Part shown: one piece after another, positions 47,349 to 57,153 of the stretch
Numbering within the stretch: position 1 is the first letter of the stretch
Layout of the letters: every line of letters begins with the position of its first letter
NCBI RefSeq assembly: GCF_012955605.1
Contig: NZ_CP052135.1
Coordinates: 176,001 to 240,000 of the forward strand
Reading direction: 5' to 3'
From: Bacillus fonticola
Lineage (GTDB): Bacteria > Bacillota > Bacilli > Bacillales > JC228
Length of the DNA: 64,000 bases
The notes under the pieces: generated by a model
Told to the model about the DNA's origin: nothing
Seen by the model: the letters and a program-made list of their open reading frames with translations, nothing else
Database searches by the model: none
Program-made: the position numbers and the translations under genes

Positions 47349-47506
47349 GAACCGGGACAGATGTTGAATTTGACTGGGGCGAGGTAAAGTTAGAGGTTGA
47401 CGGAAAGATGAAAAGCTACTCACTTGCTGTGTTTACCTTGGCACATAGTAATTACCGATTTGCGAGACTCTATCAATCTGAATCGCAAGTCTGTGTGCTA
47501 GATGTC
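47349..47506 (+). pseudogene. IS21 istA fragment
   Basis: TDVEFDWGEVKLEVDGKMKS then YSLAVFTLAHSNYRFARLYQ is the start of the catalytic domain of an IstA-type transposase, different from the one inside the Tn7-like element. No start or end remains. Confidence 0.75.
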
Positions 47507-47606
47507 AGCTTCCGGTTTTTATATGTTAAAATTTACCATATACATTAAATTACTTTTTGCCAAAAAAATAAGCCTTAATTAGTTTTTAGCTCTGTTAAAA
47601 TGGCTG

Positions 47607-47665
47607 TTGATTTCCGTTCCAGGTGCTCGCTTTCCGCGGGGTGGGCGGTGAGCCTCCTCATCGCT
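47607..47665. repeat. Bacillus dispersed repeat (CGCTTTCCGCGGGG type), first half
   Basis: GATTTCCGTTCCAGGTGCTC and CGCTTTCCGCGGGGTGGGCG are the conserved pieces of an intergenic repeat I know from many Bacillaceae. The complementary arm lies at 48026-48070. Confidence 0.6.
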
Positions 47666-47719
47666 TTCGCTCTTGCGGGATGAAATGCGGAAGCGGTCCG
47701 TTTTGCTTCCTCTGAAAAA

Positions 47720-47749
47720 GGAAAACACGGGGACGGTTCTTGTGTTGCC
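47720..47749. repeat. Palindromic GGGGACGGTT repeat, copy C
   Basis: GGAAAACACGGGGACGGTTC then TTGTGTTGCC, a stem-loop related to copies A, B and D. Confidence 0.7.
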
Positions 47750-48218
47750 CTAATATTTACCAATATATTAAACTGAGACAAAGTTCTTTACTTTTTTCTG
47801 TTATTTCACCAGCGTTGCACTAATTTAATTAGATGAGTGGATTTCACAAATCAGAGCCCATGCAGCGCAATGGTTTTGAGACATAGTAAAAGGAGTACCT
47901 CCCCAAGTCTTGTATAATGGTAAGTAAGCACGAACCAAAAGGCTGGAGGAACTCCCAATGGTTAGATACGCCGAGTGAGCTTGCAAGAATTATACGAGAT
48001 GGAACCTACCCAACGTTATCAACGGCCCGCCCGCGGAAAGCGTCCGCCTGTAGCGGAAATCAACATCTACAAATAGAAAAATTTAAAGCAACTAATATTC
48101 TGCTGGTCTGTGTTTATTTAGAATAGTGATTTATGAAATTGATTCAGATGACTGCAAATACGATAAATGTTCAAACTTTATGTAGTTGTGCAACAAAAAA
48201 GCTCTTTATAGTAGATAC
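47750..48218. other. Degraded accessory sequence
   Basis: No intact gene. It holds GCGGAAAGCGTCCGCC (within 48026-48070), the opposite arm of the dispersed repeat at 47607. Around 47880-48010 a promoter-like and RBS-like stretch (GGCTGGAGGAACTCCC) precedes a short frame that I cannot assign. Confidence 0.4.
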
Positions 48219-48660
48219 GTAAGCGTCAAATAAATCCCACCTACTAATGCGGGTGGGATTTCGTGTATGCTCTATTTAAATTTGTTCGGAAGGCGATATT
48301 CTTCTGGAATGGTTGAGCCATGGTAGTAGTTGTGTCATTTTGCTTTTATCTGTCTTATCCATGTTGGGAAGTTCCTCAAACACATAACAACGCTATAGAT
48401 CATCGCACTAGCCTTAGCTCCTTTTGCGGTGTTGCTAAAAGGATAATTTTTACGGCCGATCACGAAAGGCTTAATGGAGCGTTCAGCTCGGTTGTTATCG
48501 ATCTCCAAACGACCATCCTTCAAAAATGCCTCTAATCGATCCCACTGGTTACGACAATATTTGAAGGCTTACTCGAGTGCACTCTTTGGAAGGACACGTG
48601 GCATTTGTTCACGAAGCCATGACGAAAAAGCGTCCAGCACAGGCTGGCTGCGCTCCTGTA
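48219..48660 (-). pseudogene. IS66-family remnant (TnpC C-terminus and end)
   Basis: Minus strand. KDGRLEIDNNRAERSIKPFV then IGRKNYPFSNTAKGAKASAM is the conserved C-terminal part of the IS66 transposase. The terminal GTAAGCGTCAAATAAATCCC lies at 48219-48240. Upstream codons blend into other IS sequence, so only the 3' third remains. Confidence 0.78.
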
Positions 48661-48790
48661 ACTGTCATTCTACTTCTATGCGGTGAAGCAAACGGTCCAG
48701 AATAGCTATTGTGATCCCCTGATCTCCCATCAATTCACCCCATTCTTTAGGTCCTTTATTAGAAGTTAACAAAATGGAACAATCTAACCT
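48640..48790 (-). pseudogene. IS21 istB fragment
   Basis: Minus strand. CSILLTSNKGPKEWGELMGD then QGITIAILDRLLHRIEVE is the C-terminal part of an IstB ATPase (compare the intact copy at 18870). Nothing upstream remains. Confidence 0.72.
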
Positions 48791-48875
48791 AGTGTTAGAG
48801 AAGCTTCCTCCTACTCGCCCCGACCCACCAAAACAGGAGTTAAAAAAGTACAGAAAACAACAAAAGATTACCCTA

Positions 48876-48889
48876 TGTTAGCGTTTACA
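48876..48889. promoter_or_regulatory. Catabolite-response element (cre) before the sugar operon
   Basis: TGTTAGCGTTTACA agrees at every defined position with the CcpA operator consensus TGWNANCGNTNWCA. It lies 70 bp before the binding-protein gene, so carbon catabolite repression is expected. Confidence 0.82.
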
Positions 48890-48958
48890 TAAAACAGGGT
48901 CTACAGATAAGATAATTAATAAGTTAAATAGTTTTAACTCAAGAAAAGGGGAATGAAG

Positions 48959-50065
48959 ATGAAAAAAGGGTTCAAAGGACTAACCTATCTGCTTTTTGCA
49001 ATTATGGTAATGCTTGTTCTTGCAGCCTGTAGTGGTGGTAGCGGAAGTTCAGTAAGTGTCGGTATCGTGTTGCCTACTAAAGACGAGCCAAGATGGGTAC
49101 AGGATGAACAACGATTCAAAGATGCTTTAGCAGATTCAGAGTATACAACAGAAATTTTGTTTAGCCAAGGATCTTCCGCTAAGGAAAAGGAAAATGTTGA
49201 AACGTTAATTAGTAAAGGAATTGAAGTGCTAATTATTGCTCCTCAGGATGGAGCTGCTGCGGGTGCAGCGGTAGAGGCTGCTAAAGAAGAAGGAATTGCG
49301 GTTATAGCATATGACCGCCTTATTACGGGGACGGATGCGATTGATTATTATGTAACTTTCGACAGTATTGCTGTAGGTGCAGCCCAGGGGCAATATTTAA
49401 TTGACAATGCGGAAGGTACTAACAACCCATTGTATCTATATGCTGGTGCTGCTTCTGACAACAATGCGTTTTTATTTTTTGAAGGAGCATGGAGTGTACT
49501 TCAACCTAAAATTGCTGACGGTACATTTGTCATAGCGAATTCCAGCGAAGCAGAGGCATTAAAAGATAAAGCAGAGCTAACCCGTGAAGAATTGGGTCAA
49601 ATTCTCGGTCAAGTCACTACAAACTGGGATCCAGCTGAAGCGACAAACAAAGCTGAAACTCATTTGACGGCAGTAGGTGCGGACATGAAGGGTGATGTTT
49701 CCATTCTCGCACCGAATGACGGTACTGCACGTACAATTGCCGACGTATTTGCATCTGATCCAGCGGTATCAAGCTACGTTATAACCGGTCAAGACGCGGA
49801 AAAAGCATCTGCTCAATATATCATCGATGGTAAACAATCCATGACCGTTTTCAAAGATGTTCGTACGCTGGTTAATGATGCAATGGGTATGGCAGTTGAC
49901 ATTTTAGATGGAAGTACGCCTGAAACAACTGGTACTTATAACAACGGCAATATCGATGTAAAAGCAAAGCAAACGGATGTTATTGTTGTGGATAAAAACA
50001 ACATAAAAGCTGAACTCATTGACTCTGGTTACTACGAAGCAAGCGAATTTACAGGACTAGAATAA
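48959..50065 (+). CDS. Sugar ABC transporter substrate-binding lipoprotein (XylF/ChvE-like)
   Basis: A 368-aa lipoprotein with signal peptide and lipobox LVLAAC near residue 18-23, so it is anchored outside the membrane. It belongs to the periplasmic-binding type 1 family for D-xylose and related sugars: VGIVLPTKDEPRWVQDEQRF, VIAYDRLITGTDAIDYYVTFDS and VITGQDAEKASAQYIIDGKQSMTVFKD. ATG 48959 fits the GAAAAGGGG site better than ATG 48953. It is followed by a strong hairpin and then the ATPase and permease genes. Confidence 0.9.
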   Translation: MKKGFKGLTYLLFAIMVMLVLAACSGGSGSSVSVGIVLPTKDEPRWVQDEQRFKDALADSEYTTEILFSQGSSAKEKENVETLISKGIEVLIIAPQDGAAAGAAVEAAKEEGIAVIAYDRLITGTDAIDYYVTFDSIAVGAAQGQYLIDNAEGTNNPLYLYAGAASDNNAFLFFEGAWSVLQPKIADGTFVIANSSEAEALKDKAELTREELGQILGQVTTNWDPAEATNKAETHLTAVGADMKGDVSILAPNDGTARTIADVFASDPAVSSYVITGQDAEKASAQYIIDGKQSMTVFKDVRTLVNDAMGMAVDILDGSTPETTGTYNNGNIDVKAKQTDVIVVDKNNIKAELIDSGYYEASEFTGLE

Positions 50066-50078
50066 TAAGTATAACAGT

Positions 50079-50110
50079 AAAATAGTGATAGAAACTTCTA
50101 TCACTATTTT
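50079..50110 (+). terminator. Intercistronic hairpin between binding-protein and ATPase genes
   Basis: AAAATAGTGATAGAA / TTCTATCACTATTTT is a perfect 15-base inverted repeat with almost no loop, ending in T. It probably stabilises or terminates part of the mRNA so that the binding protein is made in excess. Confidence 0.75.
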
Positions 50111-50144
50111 ACAAATGTAACTTGTTTGTTAAAGGGTGGGGATG

Positions 50145-51665
50145 ATGAGCGAGTATATCCTAGAGATGGAGCAGATTACTAAAGAGTTTACGGGAGTCAA
50201 AGCGCTCAGTAATGTTAATTTCAAGGTGGAAAAGGGTGAAATTCACTGCTTAATTGGTGAAAATGGTGCGGGGAAGTCAACACTTATGAAGGTACTCAGT
50301 GGTGTTTATCCTTATGGAACCTATCAAGGTGATATTGTATTTGATGGCATCGTTCAGAAGTTTAATAAAATTAGTGACAGCGTAGATGCTGGTATTGCAA
50401 TTATATACCAGGAGCTCGCGTTATTTCCGGATCTTACTGTATATGAGAATTTATTTGTTGGCAACGAAATGCAACGTGGTGGAGTAGTAGACTGGAATCA
50501 AACCATTGTAGAGTCGAAAAAAATGTTAGAAAAGGTAAATCTGAAAGTAAATCCTGAAACATTGATAAAAGATTTAGGTGTTGGTAAACAGCAGTTGATT
50601 GAAATTGCTAAAGCCCTCAGCAAAGACGTAAAGCTACTCATTTTAGATGAGCCAACAGCTGCCCTAAATGAAGACGATAGTGAAAACCTGTTACAACTTC
50701 TACTCGAGCTGAAAAATGAGGGCATAACGAGCATAATGATTTCACACAAGCTAAAGGAAGTCATTTCGATTGCCGATAAAGCTACCGTCCTTCGGGATGG
50801 AGAAACAATTTGTACATTAGATGCTTCTAAGGGAGAAATTAAAGAAATCAATATTATTAAGAACATGGTAGGTAGAGAAATTAATGATATCTATCCAAAG
50901 AGAAACAAGAAGACTTTCGGTGATAAAGTACTCGAATTATCTAATTGGTCAGCGTATGATTCCCAGCTAGGGCGCCAGGTTGGCAAAAATATAAATATTC
51001 ACGTAAGACAAGGCGAAATAGTGGGTATAGCCGGATTAATGGGAGCGGGAAGAACGGAATTGGCTTTAAGTGTGTTCGGAAATCCCAAGTCTTATAAACT
51101 GCAAGGTGAATTAATCGTTGATGGTAAACGTAAAAAGTTTAGACACACTAGTGATGCAATCAAAGCAGGAATTGCTTATGTTACAGAAGATCGTAAGGGC
51201 GACGGGCTGTTTTTATCACAAGATATTAAACAAAATATTTCTGCGGGGAATCTAAAGGGAATCTCCTCGAGTGGTGTCATCAATGAAAACGAAGAAATAA
51301 AAATAGCAGAACAATATAAAAACAATTTGACGATTAAAGCACCTTCTTTAGCCCAACTTGTGGGTAACTTAAGTGGAGGTAACCAACAGAAGGTTTCGCT
51401 TGGGAAATGGCTATTCGTTAGTCCAAAGCTACTTATTCTGGATGAACCGACACGAGGTATTGACGTGGGTGCAAAATTTGAAATTTACACCATTATGAAT
51501 GAATTAATTAGTGAAGGTATGAGCATTATCATGATTTCTTCAGAGCTTGGTGAGATTTTAGGAATGAGTGATCGGGTGTATGTAATGGCTGAAGGCGAAA
51601 TTAAAGGTGAGTTGTCATCGGAAAAGGCTAATCCAGAAAAAATTATGCAACTTGCTACGCAATAG
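50145..51665 (+). CDS. Sugar ABC transporter ATPase (XylG/GguA-like, two ABC domains)
   Basis: A 506-aa protein with two nucleotide-binding domains, as is typical of monosaccharide importers. The first has Walker A GENGAGKSTLMKVL and Walker B LLILDEPTAAL. The second has the usual degenerate Walker A (GLMGAGRTEL) with intact signature LSGGNQQKVSLGKWL and LLILDEPTRGID. ATG 50145 is chosen for spacing from AAAGGGTGGGG; ATG 50142 is possible. It energises the permease encoded next. Confidence 0.93.
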   Translation: MSEYILEMEQITKEFTGVKALSNVNFKVEKGEIHCLIGENGAGKSTLMKVLSGVYPYGTYQGDIVFDGIVQKFNKISDSVDAGIAIIYQELALFPDLTVYENLFVGNEMQRGGVVDWNQTIVESKKMLEKVNLKVNPETLIKDLGVGKQQLIEIAKALSKDVKLLILDEPTAALNEDDSENLLQLLLELKNEGITSIMISHKLKEVISIADKATVLRDGETICTLDASKGEIKEINIIKNMVGREINDIYPKRNKKTFGDKVLELSNWSAYDSQLGRQVGKNINIHVRQGEIVGIAGLMGAGRTELALSVFGNPKSYKLQGELIVDGKRKKFRHTSDAIKAGIAYVTEDRKGDGLFLSQDIKQNISAGNLKGISSSGVINENEEIKIAEQYKNNLTIKAPSLAQLVGNLSGGNQQKVSLGKWLFVSPKLLILDEPTRGIDVGAKFEIYTIMNELISEGMSIIMISSELGEILGMSDRVYVMAEGEIKGELSSEKANPEKIMQLATQ

Positions 51666-51677
51666 GAGTTGGTATTT

Positions 51678-52853
51678 ATGAATTTTTTTAATGAATTAAC
51701 AAGGCTTATTAAAGATAATATACGTGACTATGGTATGTTTATTGCCTTATTCATTATTATGCTCACTTTCACGATCATGACAGATGGACTATTCATGTCT
51801 TCCCGGAATATAAGCAATCTATTAGATTCTGCCGGCTATATTGCTGTGTTAGCTGTAGGTGTTATGATTGTTATCATCATACGACATATTGATCTATCGA
51901 TTGGATTTTTAGCAGGGTTCCTTGGCGCGATTGTAGCTATTTTACTTATGGATGTCGGTGTATCGGTTTATTTAGTCATTCCGATTATTCTTGTGATTGG
52001 GACTATCATAGGTTTATCAACTGGTTTTCTAGTTGCCCAAATCGGGATTCCTTCCTTTGTAGCAACGCTAGCAGGATGGCTCATTTTTAGAGGGGCGCTA
52101 CTAAAGGTAACGGAAGACTCAGGTACGATCATTGTCCAAAATGAAACATTTAACGCAATCGGTAACGGATATATTCCTGCTATTATGCAGGTGAATGGAC
52201 TTCACTTACTTACCTTAATTATAGGGGCATTGTCTAGTATCCTTTATATTTATAGTTCGATTTCTAATCGAAGAAAAAAGATAAAGTACAACTTTGAAGT
52301 TGTTTCAAGAGAGATATTTATTTTGCAATTAGTGTTTGTTTCAGCAATAATAGCGTATATCACTTGGATTCTAGCAGGCTATAATGGTTTATCGTGGACG
52401 GGTATCATTATTCTGCTGGTTGTTATTATCTACCATTTCCTAACAACAAAGACAGTAATCGGTAGGCATATTTATGCGGTCGGGAGTAACCCAGAAGCAG
52501 CTCACCTTAGTGGAATCAATGTCAAAAAAATCACGTATCTCGTATTTGGTTCAATGGGTATGCTCTCAGCACTTTCGGGAATTTTGTTTACTTCCCGTTT
52601 ACAATCTGCGACGACGACGGCGGGGACATTATTCGAGCTTGATGCCATCGCAGCCGCTTATGTCGGTGGTGTATCTTCTGCTGGGGGAGTCGGAAAAGTA
52701 ACGGGGGCTATTATCGGAGCCGTTGTTATGGCATCCCTAACTAATGGGATGAACTTGCTAGGTGTAGGGATTTCCTACCAATATATGATTCGTGGTGGTG
52801 TACTGGCTTTAGCAGTTATCTTTGATGTCACAACGAGAAAAAGAGGAAAATAG
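51678..52853 (+). CDS. Sugar ABC transporter permease (XylH/GguB-like)
   Basis: A 391-aa membrane protein with about ten helices of the BPD_transp_2 family. The conserved segments RHIDLSIGFLAGFLGAIVA, GIPSFVATLAGWLIFRGALL and FELDAIAAAYVGGVSSAGGVG are the ATPase-contacting and family-typical regions. A long cytoplasmic loop near 200-220 fits XylH-type permeases. AGGAG precedes ATG 51678. Last gene of the transporter part. Confidence 0.92.
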   Translation: MNFFNELTRLIKDNIRDYGMFIALFIIMLTFTIMTDGLFMSSRNISNLLDSAGYIAVLAVGVMIVIIIRHIDLSIGFLAGFLGAIVAILLMDVGVSVYLVIPIILVIGTIIGLSTGFLVAQIGIPSFVATLAGWLIFRGALLKVTEDSGTIIVQNETFNAIGNGYIPAIMQVNGLHLLTLIIGALSSILYIYSSISNRRKKIKYNFEVVSREIFILQLVFVSAIIAYITWILAGYNGLSWTGIIILLVVIIYHFLTTKTVIGRHIYAVGSNPEAAHLSGINVKKITYLVFGSMGMLSALSGILFTSRLQSATTTAGTLFELDAIAAAYVGGVSSAGGVGKVTGAIIGAVVMASLTNGMNLLGVGISYQYMIRGGVLALAVIFDVTTRKRGK

Positions 52854-53149
52854 TTTCAAGTATTCAACGGTTTAATGTTTAAAACTTCTTCATAATAAGA
52901 ATAAAAGAGGGGGACTCATTGAGATCCCTCTACTTGTTGTATGGGAATTAGTGGATATCCTGGTGCTGGCTAACGTTTAAGAATTCCTTCCTCCATAGTT
53001 ATCAACTCCATTCCATCGACCGCTTACACTATAGTTCAACCCACTCACTAGTAATAAGGCCCCGTTTTACTTAAGTTAAGGAAATTTGTGCGATTCTAAA
53101 TAAATGGTATGATGAAAATAGTTTTATATAGAGGAAGGAGATATTTCTC
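52854..53149. other. Intergenic stretch with hairpin
   Basis: AGAGGGGGACTC (from 52907) and GAGATCCCTCT (to 52932) form an interrupted stem without a T tract, a possible end of the transporter mRNA. TATGAT near 53108 may be a -10 box for the sensing genes; no clear -35 is seen. Confidence 0.5.
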
Positions 53150-54127
53150 TTGCGAAAAACTGGCATTTTCATACTATGCCTCCTATTCATCATCCTTTTG
53201 ATTTTTACGGCCATATCGGCAGAAAAAGTGTTTCGTTTTAATTGGGAGTTACCAAAGGCTATCAACCAGAAAGAGCCACAATATCGCCTAGTTTTAATTA
53301 CACAAGACATAGATACACCCTTCTGGGATAAGGTTGGGTACGCTGCACAAGAGCAAGCTAAGAAGGAGGGTGTGAGCCTTGAAGTATGGGGGAGCTATGA
53401 TAATAATAAGGAAGACTTTTTGGAAAACCTAGAAATAGCTATCTATTCAAAGGTAGATGGCATAATTATACAGGGGCTTGATACAGCAAAATTTAAAGAT
53501 TTGATAAAGGTCAAAGCCTCATTTTATGGTGTCCCAGTCATTACTGTAGTAAATGATGTTCCAATGTCAGAGAGTCTTAGAAGAACGTATGTTGGTTCCG
53601 ATCAATATAAGGCGGGTAAGTTAATTGCAGGGCAATTGGTTTCCGATATGGGATCCATCGGTAACGTCATACTCATGTCAGATCGTATTCGGGAGTATTT
53701 TCAGGAGCAGCGGTTGAGAGGGATACAGGATGTTTTAAAGAAATATCCGAATATACAGATCTTGAATGCAGAAACGTCTGAATCGAGCGAGCAAATAATT
53801 TCCACTACCCAAGACATGTTGAACCGGATGCCGGATGTCGATGCTATTGTAGCTGTCAACGCAAGTATTGCAGGGACTATGATTCAAGAAATTAGTAAGC
53901 GCTCACAATTGGAGCGTTATCATATTTACTCCTTTGATGATGGCCCCGAATCATTATTGCTGTTAGAGCAAGGAAAACTAGATGCAGTGATCCAACAGTC
54001 ACCCGAGATGATGGGGAAACTTAGCGTGAAATTAATGACGGAATGGCTGAATGGCGAGACACTTCCTCTCGATTCAAGCGGTTATCTCACCGATATTCAA
54101 ATATTGAAGGCAGTGGACGTACAATGA
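53150..54127 (+). CDS. Membrane-anchored sugar-sensing binding protein (XylFII-like)
   Basis: A 325-aa periplasmic-binding-type protein with an N-terminal membrane anchor (IFILCLLFIILLIFTAISA) but no lipobox. The fold is visible in YRLVLITQDIDTPFWDKVGY and VDGIIIQGLDTAKFKDLI. In Clostridium beijerinckii a similar protein (XylFII) binds D-xylose and signals through the histidine kinase LytS; the gene order here is the same. TTG 53150 follows GAGGAAGGAG. The stop overlaps the kinase start (ATGA). Confidence 0.82.
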   Translation: MRKTGIFILCLLFIILLIFTAISAEKVFRFNWELPKAINQKEPQYRLVLITQDIDTPFWDKVGYAAQEQAKKEGVSLEVWGSYDNNKEDFLENLEIAIYSKVDGIIIQGLDTAKFKDLIKVKASFYGVPVITVVNDVPMSESLRRTYVGSDQYKAGKLIAGQLVSDMGSIGNVILMSDRIREYFQEQRLRGIQDVLKKYPNIQILNAETSESSEQIISTTQDMLNRMPDVDAIVAVNASIAGTMIQEISKRSQLERYHIYSFDDGPESLLLLEQGKLDAVIQQSPEMMGKLSVKLMTEWLNGETLPLDSSGYLTDIQILKAVDVQ

Positions 54128-55557
54128 ACAAAATCCAGAAGAAAATATGGTTGCTCTCTACAATAGTTTTAGTTATTATGGTAGCTATTTGGATAGCGCT
54201 TACCTATTATAATAACAAAACGCAAGATCAATATAATAATATTCTGCAACGGTATTTAAGTATGAATGAAGTGACGAGTTCAAGTCAGCAGATTATAACG
54301 GATTTGAACAACTACATACTGAATCCTACTTCAGATAACCTGGAACAACTTGGGTTGAGTAAGAAAAGGATACTTCGAGCGAAAGATAATGTTTATGAAT
54401 TGAGAAACGTGGAGAATGATTTTGCATTGACCAATTATATTAATTTAATTAATAGTTTCATAGAAACAACGGATCGATTACTATTGTTCCATGCAGAGAA
54501 TGAAACCGAAGCTTCAGCGAAAGAGTTTACGGAAGCGACACGGATTTCAAACTATATATCCGAGATGACCCTCACTTTGATTGGCACGGAAATGAAGACG
54601 TATGACAGGTTCTATTATGGCATTATTGAGCAGTCGGCAGAAATGGAAAAACTTGGCATATGGATGTTACTGCTCATTACGCTCTTACTGCTTCTCATCT
54701 CGTATTGGTTCTCGTTGAGTATTACTAAACCAGTGCACCAGTTGACACAAGCGGCTAACGAGCTATCTAAAGGTAGGTTTGATTTAGAGGTCAAAGTGGA
54801 AACAAATGATGAAATTGCCTTTTTGGCGAAGACATTTGATCGAATGCGCATTAACATAAATAAATTAATTTTAGAGATCAAACACAAGGCTCAACTTGAG
54901 CAGGAGCTCCAGCAGAACAAAATTCTGTTGCAAGAAAGCCAGTTTCGCAGTCTACAAAGTCAGATTAATCCGCATTTTTTGTTTAATACGCTCAATACAA
55001 TTTCTAAGAAAGCTTATCTAGAAGGCTCTGAAGAAACTAGTGACTTACTAGTGAATGTGGCAGGTTTACTCAGATATAATTTAAAGCAAATGGACAGGTC
55101 CGTTACGCTCCGTGATGAGGTAGTAGTTTTGAAGCAATACATGGATATCCAAAAAGCGCGGTTCACAGACCGTCTCAAACTATATATGAAAATAGACGAA
55201 TCCTGCCTAAATGTGAAAATTCCCGCGCTAACGTTACAGCCAATTATTGAGAATGCTGTCATCCATGCAATAGAGCCTAGAGAGAATGGAGGGACCATTT
55301 GGGTTCGAATTTTAGATGAGAGCGACCGAATAACGATAGAAATTGAAGATGATGGAATGGGAATGTCAGAAGATAAGATTAACCAAATCCTAAATGAACA
55401 GGTCGTTCAAACAGAAGGTCATTCTACTGGTATAGGGTTCAGTAACGTCGTCAAGCGCTTGCGTCTTTGGTACAGATATGAGGAAGTGATAGACATTGAA
55501 AGTACTTCAGGAAAAGGCACGAAAGTTATACTAAGAATCCAGATGATAAGGGAGTGA
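54124..55557 (+). CDS. Sensor histidine kinase (LytS/YesM-type)
   Basis: A 477-aa membrane kinase: helix 1 (WLLSTIVLVIMVAIWIALTY), an extracytoplasmic part of about 140 residues, helix 2 (LGIWMLLLITLLLLLISYWF), HAMP domain, His_kinase domain with the phospho-acceptor in SQINPHFLFNTLN, and an ATPase domain (QPIIENAVIHAIEP, IEDDGMGMSEDKI, TGIGFSNVVKRL). It probably receives the xylose signal from the membrane-anchored binding protein and phosphorylates the regulator encoded next. The end overlaps the regulator frame by a few bases. Confidence 0.92.
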   Translation: MNKIQKKIWLLSTIVLVIMVAIWIALTYYNNKTQDQYNNILQRYLSMNEVTSSSQQIITDLNNYILNPTSDNLEQLGLSKKRILRAKDNVYELRNVENDFALTNYINLINSFIETTDRLLLFHAENETEASAKEFTEATRISNYISEMTLTLIGTEMKTYDRFYYGIIEQSAEMEKLGIWMLLLITLLLLLISYWFSLSITKPVHQLTQAANELSKGRFDLEVKVETNDEIAFLAKTFDRMRININKLILEIKHKAQLEQELQQNKILLQESQFRSLQSQINPHFLFNTLNTISKKAYLEGSEETSDLLVNVAGLLRYNLKQMDRSVTLRDEVVVLKQYMDIQKARFTDRLKLYMKIDESCLNVKIPALTLQPIIENAVIHAIEPRENGGTIWVRILDESDRITIEIEDDGMGMSEDKINQILNEQVVQTEGHSTGIGFSNVVKRLRLWYRYEEVIDIESTSGKGTKVILRIQMIRE

Positions 55558-55562
55558 TTAAA

Positions 55563-57104
55563 ATGGTGAAACTCCTAATCGTTGATGATGAAGAAATCGA
55601 AAGGGAAGGGATGCAAGCAATTTTACAGAAGTCCTTTTCGAAACTTGTCATCAAACAAGCAAAAAACGGAGGAATTGCTGTACAAATGGCTGGGGAGTTT
55701 AAGCCAGATTTGATTCTGATTGATATTAAAATGCCCGGAATGAGCGGTCTTGAAGCGTTTGAACGAATCATTGTAGATCATCCAAGCATTAAATTTATTA
55801 TGGTTACGGCTTATGACACGTTTGATTATATGCGCCAGGCGATCCAACTTGGTGCTAAGGATTATTTGCTAAAACCCAGCAAAGCAAGCGATATCGTGGA
55901 GACGGTTGGAAAAGTACTAAAGCAGATTGTTGAAGAACAGAAGTCATTTGCTACGAACAGACTCCAACAAGAGTTGTTACAAAGAACGATGTCTATTGTC
56001 GAGTCCGACGTAGTAACACAACTGTTATTTGACCATGTTCATGAGGTACATATAGACATGCTGGTCGAATTGCTGGATATTAAGTCGATGGACGAGATGT
56101 TTGTAGTAAACGTCTTAATGCCGAAGGGTTCAGAGACCTTTTATTCTGATGTTAAAGAGAAGGTGAGGCAAACGGTAAGCGGATGGGTTGGAGCCTTGCA
56201 CGGAAACCGATTGCCGATCATTGTGTTCCGAAATCCAGAAAAATCGTTCCGTTCTGAAGCAGTCTATCTCGCACGTGAGATTCTTTCCATACCAAATTTT
56301 GATACTAAATCAAATTGGTTTGTCGGGATAGGGAACGTTTGTGGTTCATTGGATCGCGTTAGAAAATCCTATCAAGAATCCTTAATGGCAACTATGGATA
56401 CAACAGAACCTGTTAAATATCACTTATATGAGGACATGCGAGTCATTGAAGGATTATGCACTGGGTACTCGATTAAACAATTAGAAAAGGAAATTTCTGA
56501 TCAAAGTCGCCTTGGACAATGGGAGAAAGTTCGTACTCATGTTATGAATCTATTACAGTGTTGCGAGAACGAAGGGATTAGTCTTCTTCAAGCTCAGCAA
56601 AGGGTTCTGGAGGTGCTCTGGATTGTATCCAGGGTTTTGAGGGAATTAGGCATAGAAACAGCAACCCCCTTTTATTCCTTTCAAACCCATAATTATCGGC
56701 AACTTCAATATGAAACAGATGATTTACTAGACCAGATGAGACAGTGGTATGTGAAGTATTATGAGCTGCTTGAAGCAGACACTATCGAGCAGACAAAACA
56801 ATATATCATTGAGCATTCTCATGGAGAGATATCCTTAGATGCATTAGGGAAAAGAGTAGGTTTAAGTCCGATTTATATGAGTCGAATGTTCAAAGAGAAG
56901 ATTGGAGTCAATTATATCGATTTTTTAACCGAATGTCGGATTGAAAAAGCTAAACAACTGATGAGTAGTTCAAATAAGAGTATAAAAGAAATTTCATATG
57001 AGGTAGGTTATCATGATCCAAATTATTTTAGTAAAGTGTTTAAGAAACTAACGAATATTTCACCAAAAGAGTTCCAGAAGACGATGCTAGGCAAAAAGGA
57101 CTGA
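55563..57104 (+). CDS. Response regulator with AraC-type output (YesN-like)
   Basis: A 513-aa protein. The N-terminal receiver domain has acidic residues in LLIVDDEE, phospho-acceptor Asp in LILIDIKMPG, and Lys in DYLLKPSK. A long middle region follows. The C-terminal AraC domain has two helix-turn-helix units: GEISLDALGKRVGLSPIYMSRMF and KSIKEISYEVGYHDPNYFSKVFKK. ATG 55563 follows AGGGAG; the GTG at 55554 is less likely. It likely activates the adjacent sugar transporter genes. Confidence 0.92.
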   Translation: MVKLLIVDDEEIEREGMQAILQKSFSKLVIKQAKNGGIAVQMAGEFKPDLILIDIKMPGMSGLEAFERIIVDHPSIKFIMVTAYDTFDYMRQAIQLGAKDYLLKPSKASDIVETVGKVLKQIVEEQKSFATNRLQQELLQRTMSIVESDVVTQLLFDHVHEVHIDMLVELLDIKSMDEMFVVNVLMPKGSETFYSDVKEKVRQTVSGWVGALHGNRLPIIVFRNPEKSFRSEAVYLAREILSIPNFDTKSNWFVGIGNVCGSLDRVRKSYQESLMATMDTTEPVKYHLYEDMRVIEGLCTGYSIKQLEKEISDQSRLGQWEKVRTHVMNLLQCCENEGISLLQAQQRVLEVLWIVSRVLRELGIETATPFYSFQTHNYRQLQYETDDLLDQMRQWYVKYYELLEADTIEQTKQYIIEHSHGEISLDALGKRVGLSPIYMSRMFKEKIGVNYIDFLTECRIEKAKQLMSSSNKSIKEISYEVGYHDPNYFSKVFKKLTNISPKEFQKTMLGKKD

Positions 57105-57153
57105 TTGAAATATAGATTTTGAAACTTAGACTTTCAAGGAGGGGAATAAGTAA

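Noticed and set aside
48474..48686. Plus-strand open frame over the IS66 fragment
   Set aside because: It is the antisense shadow of the IS66 TnpC and IstB remnants.
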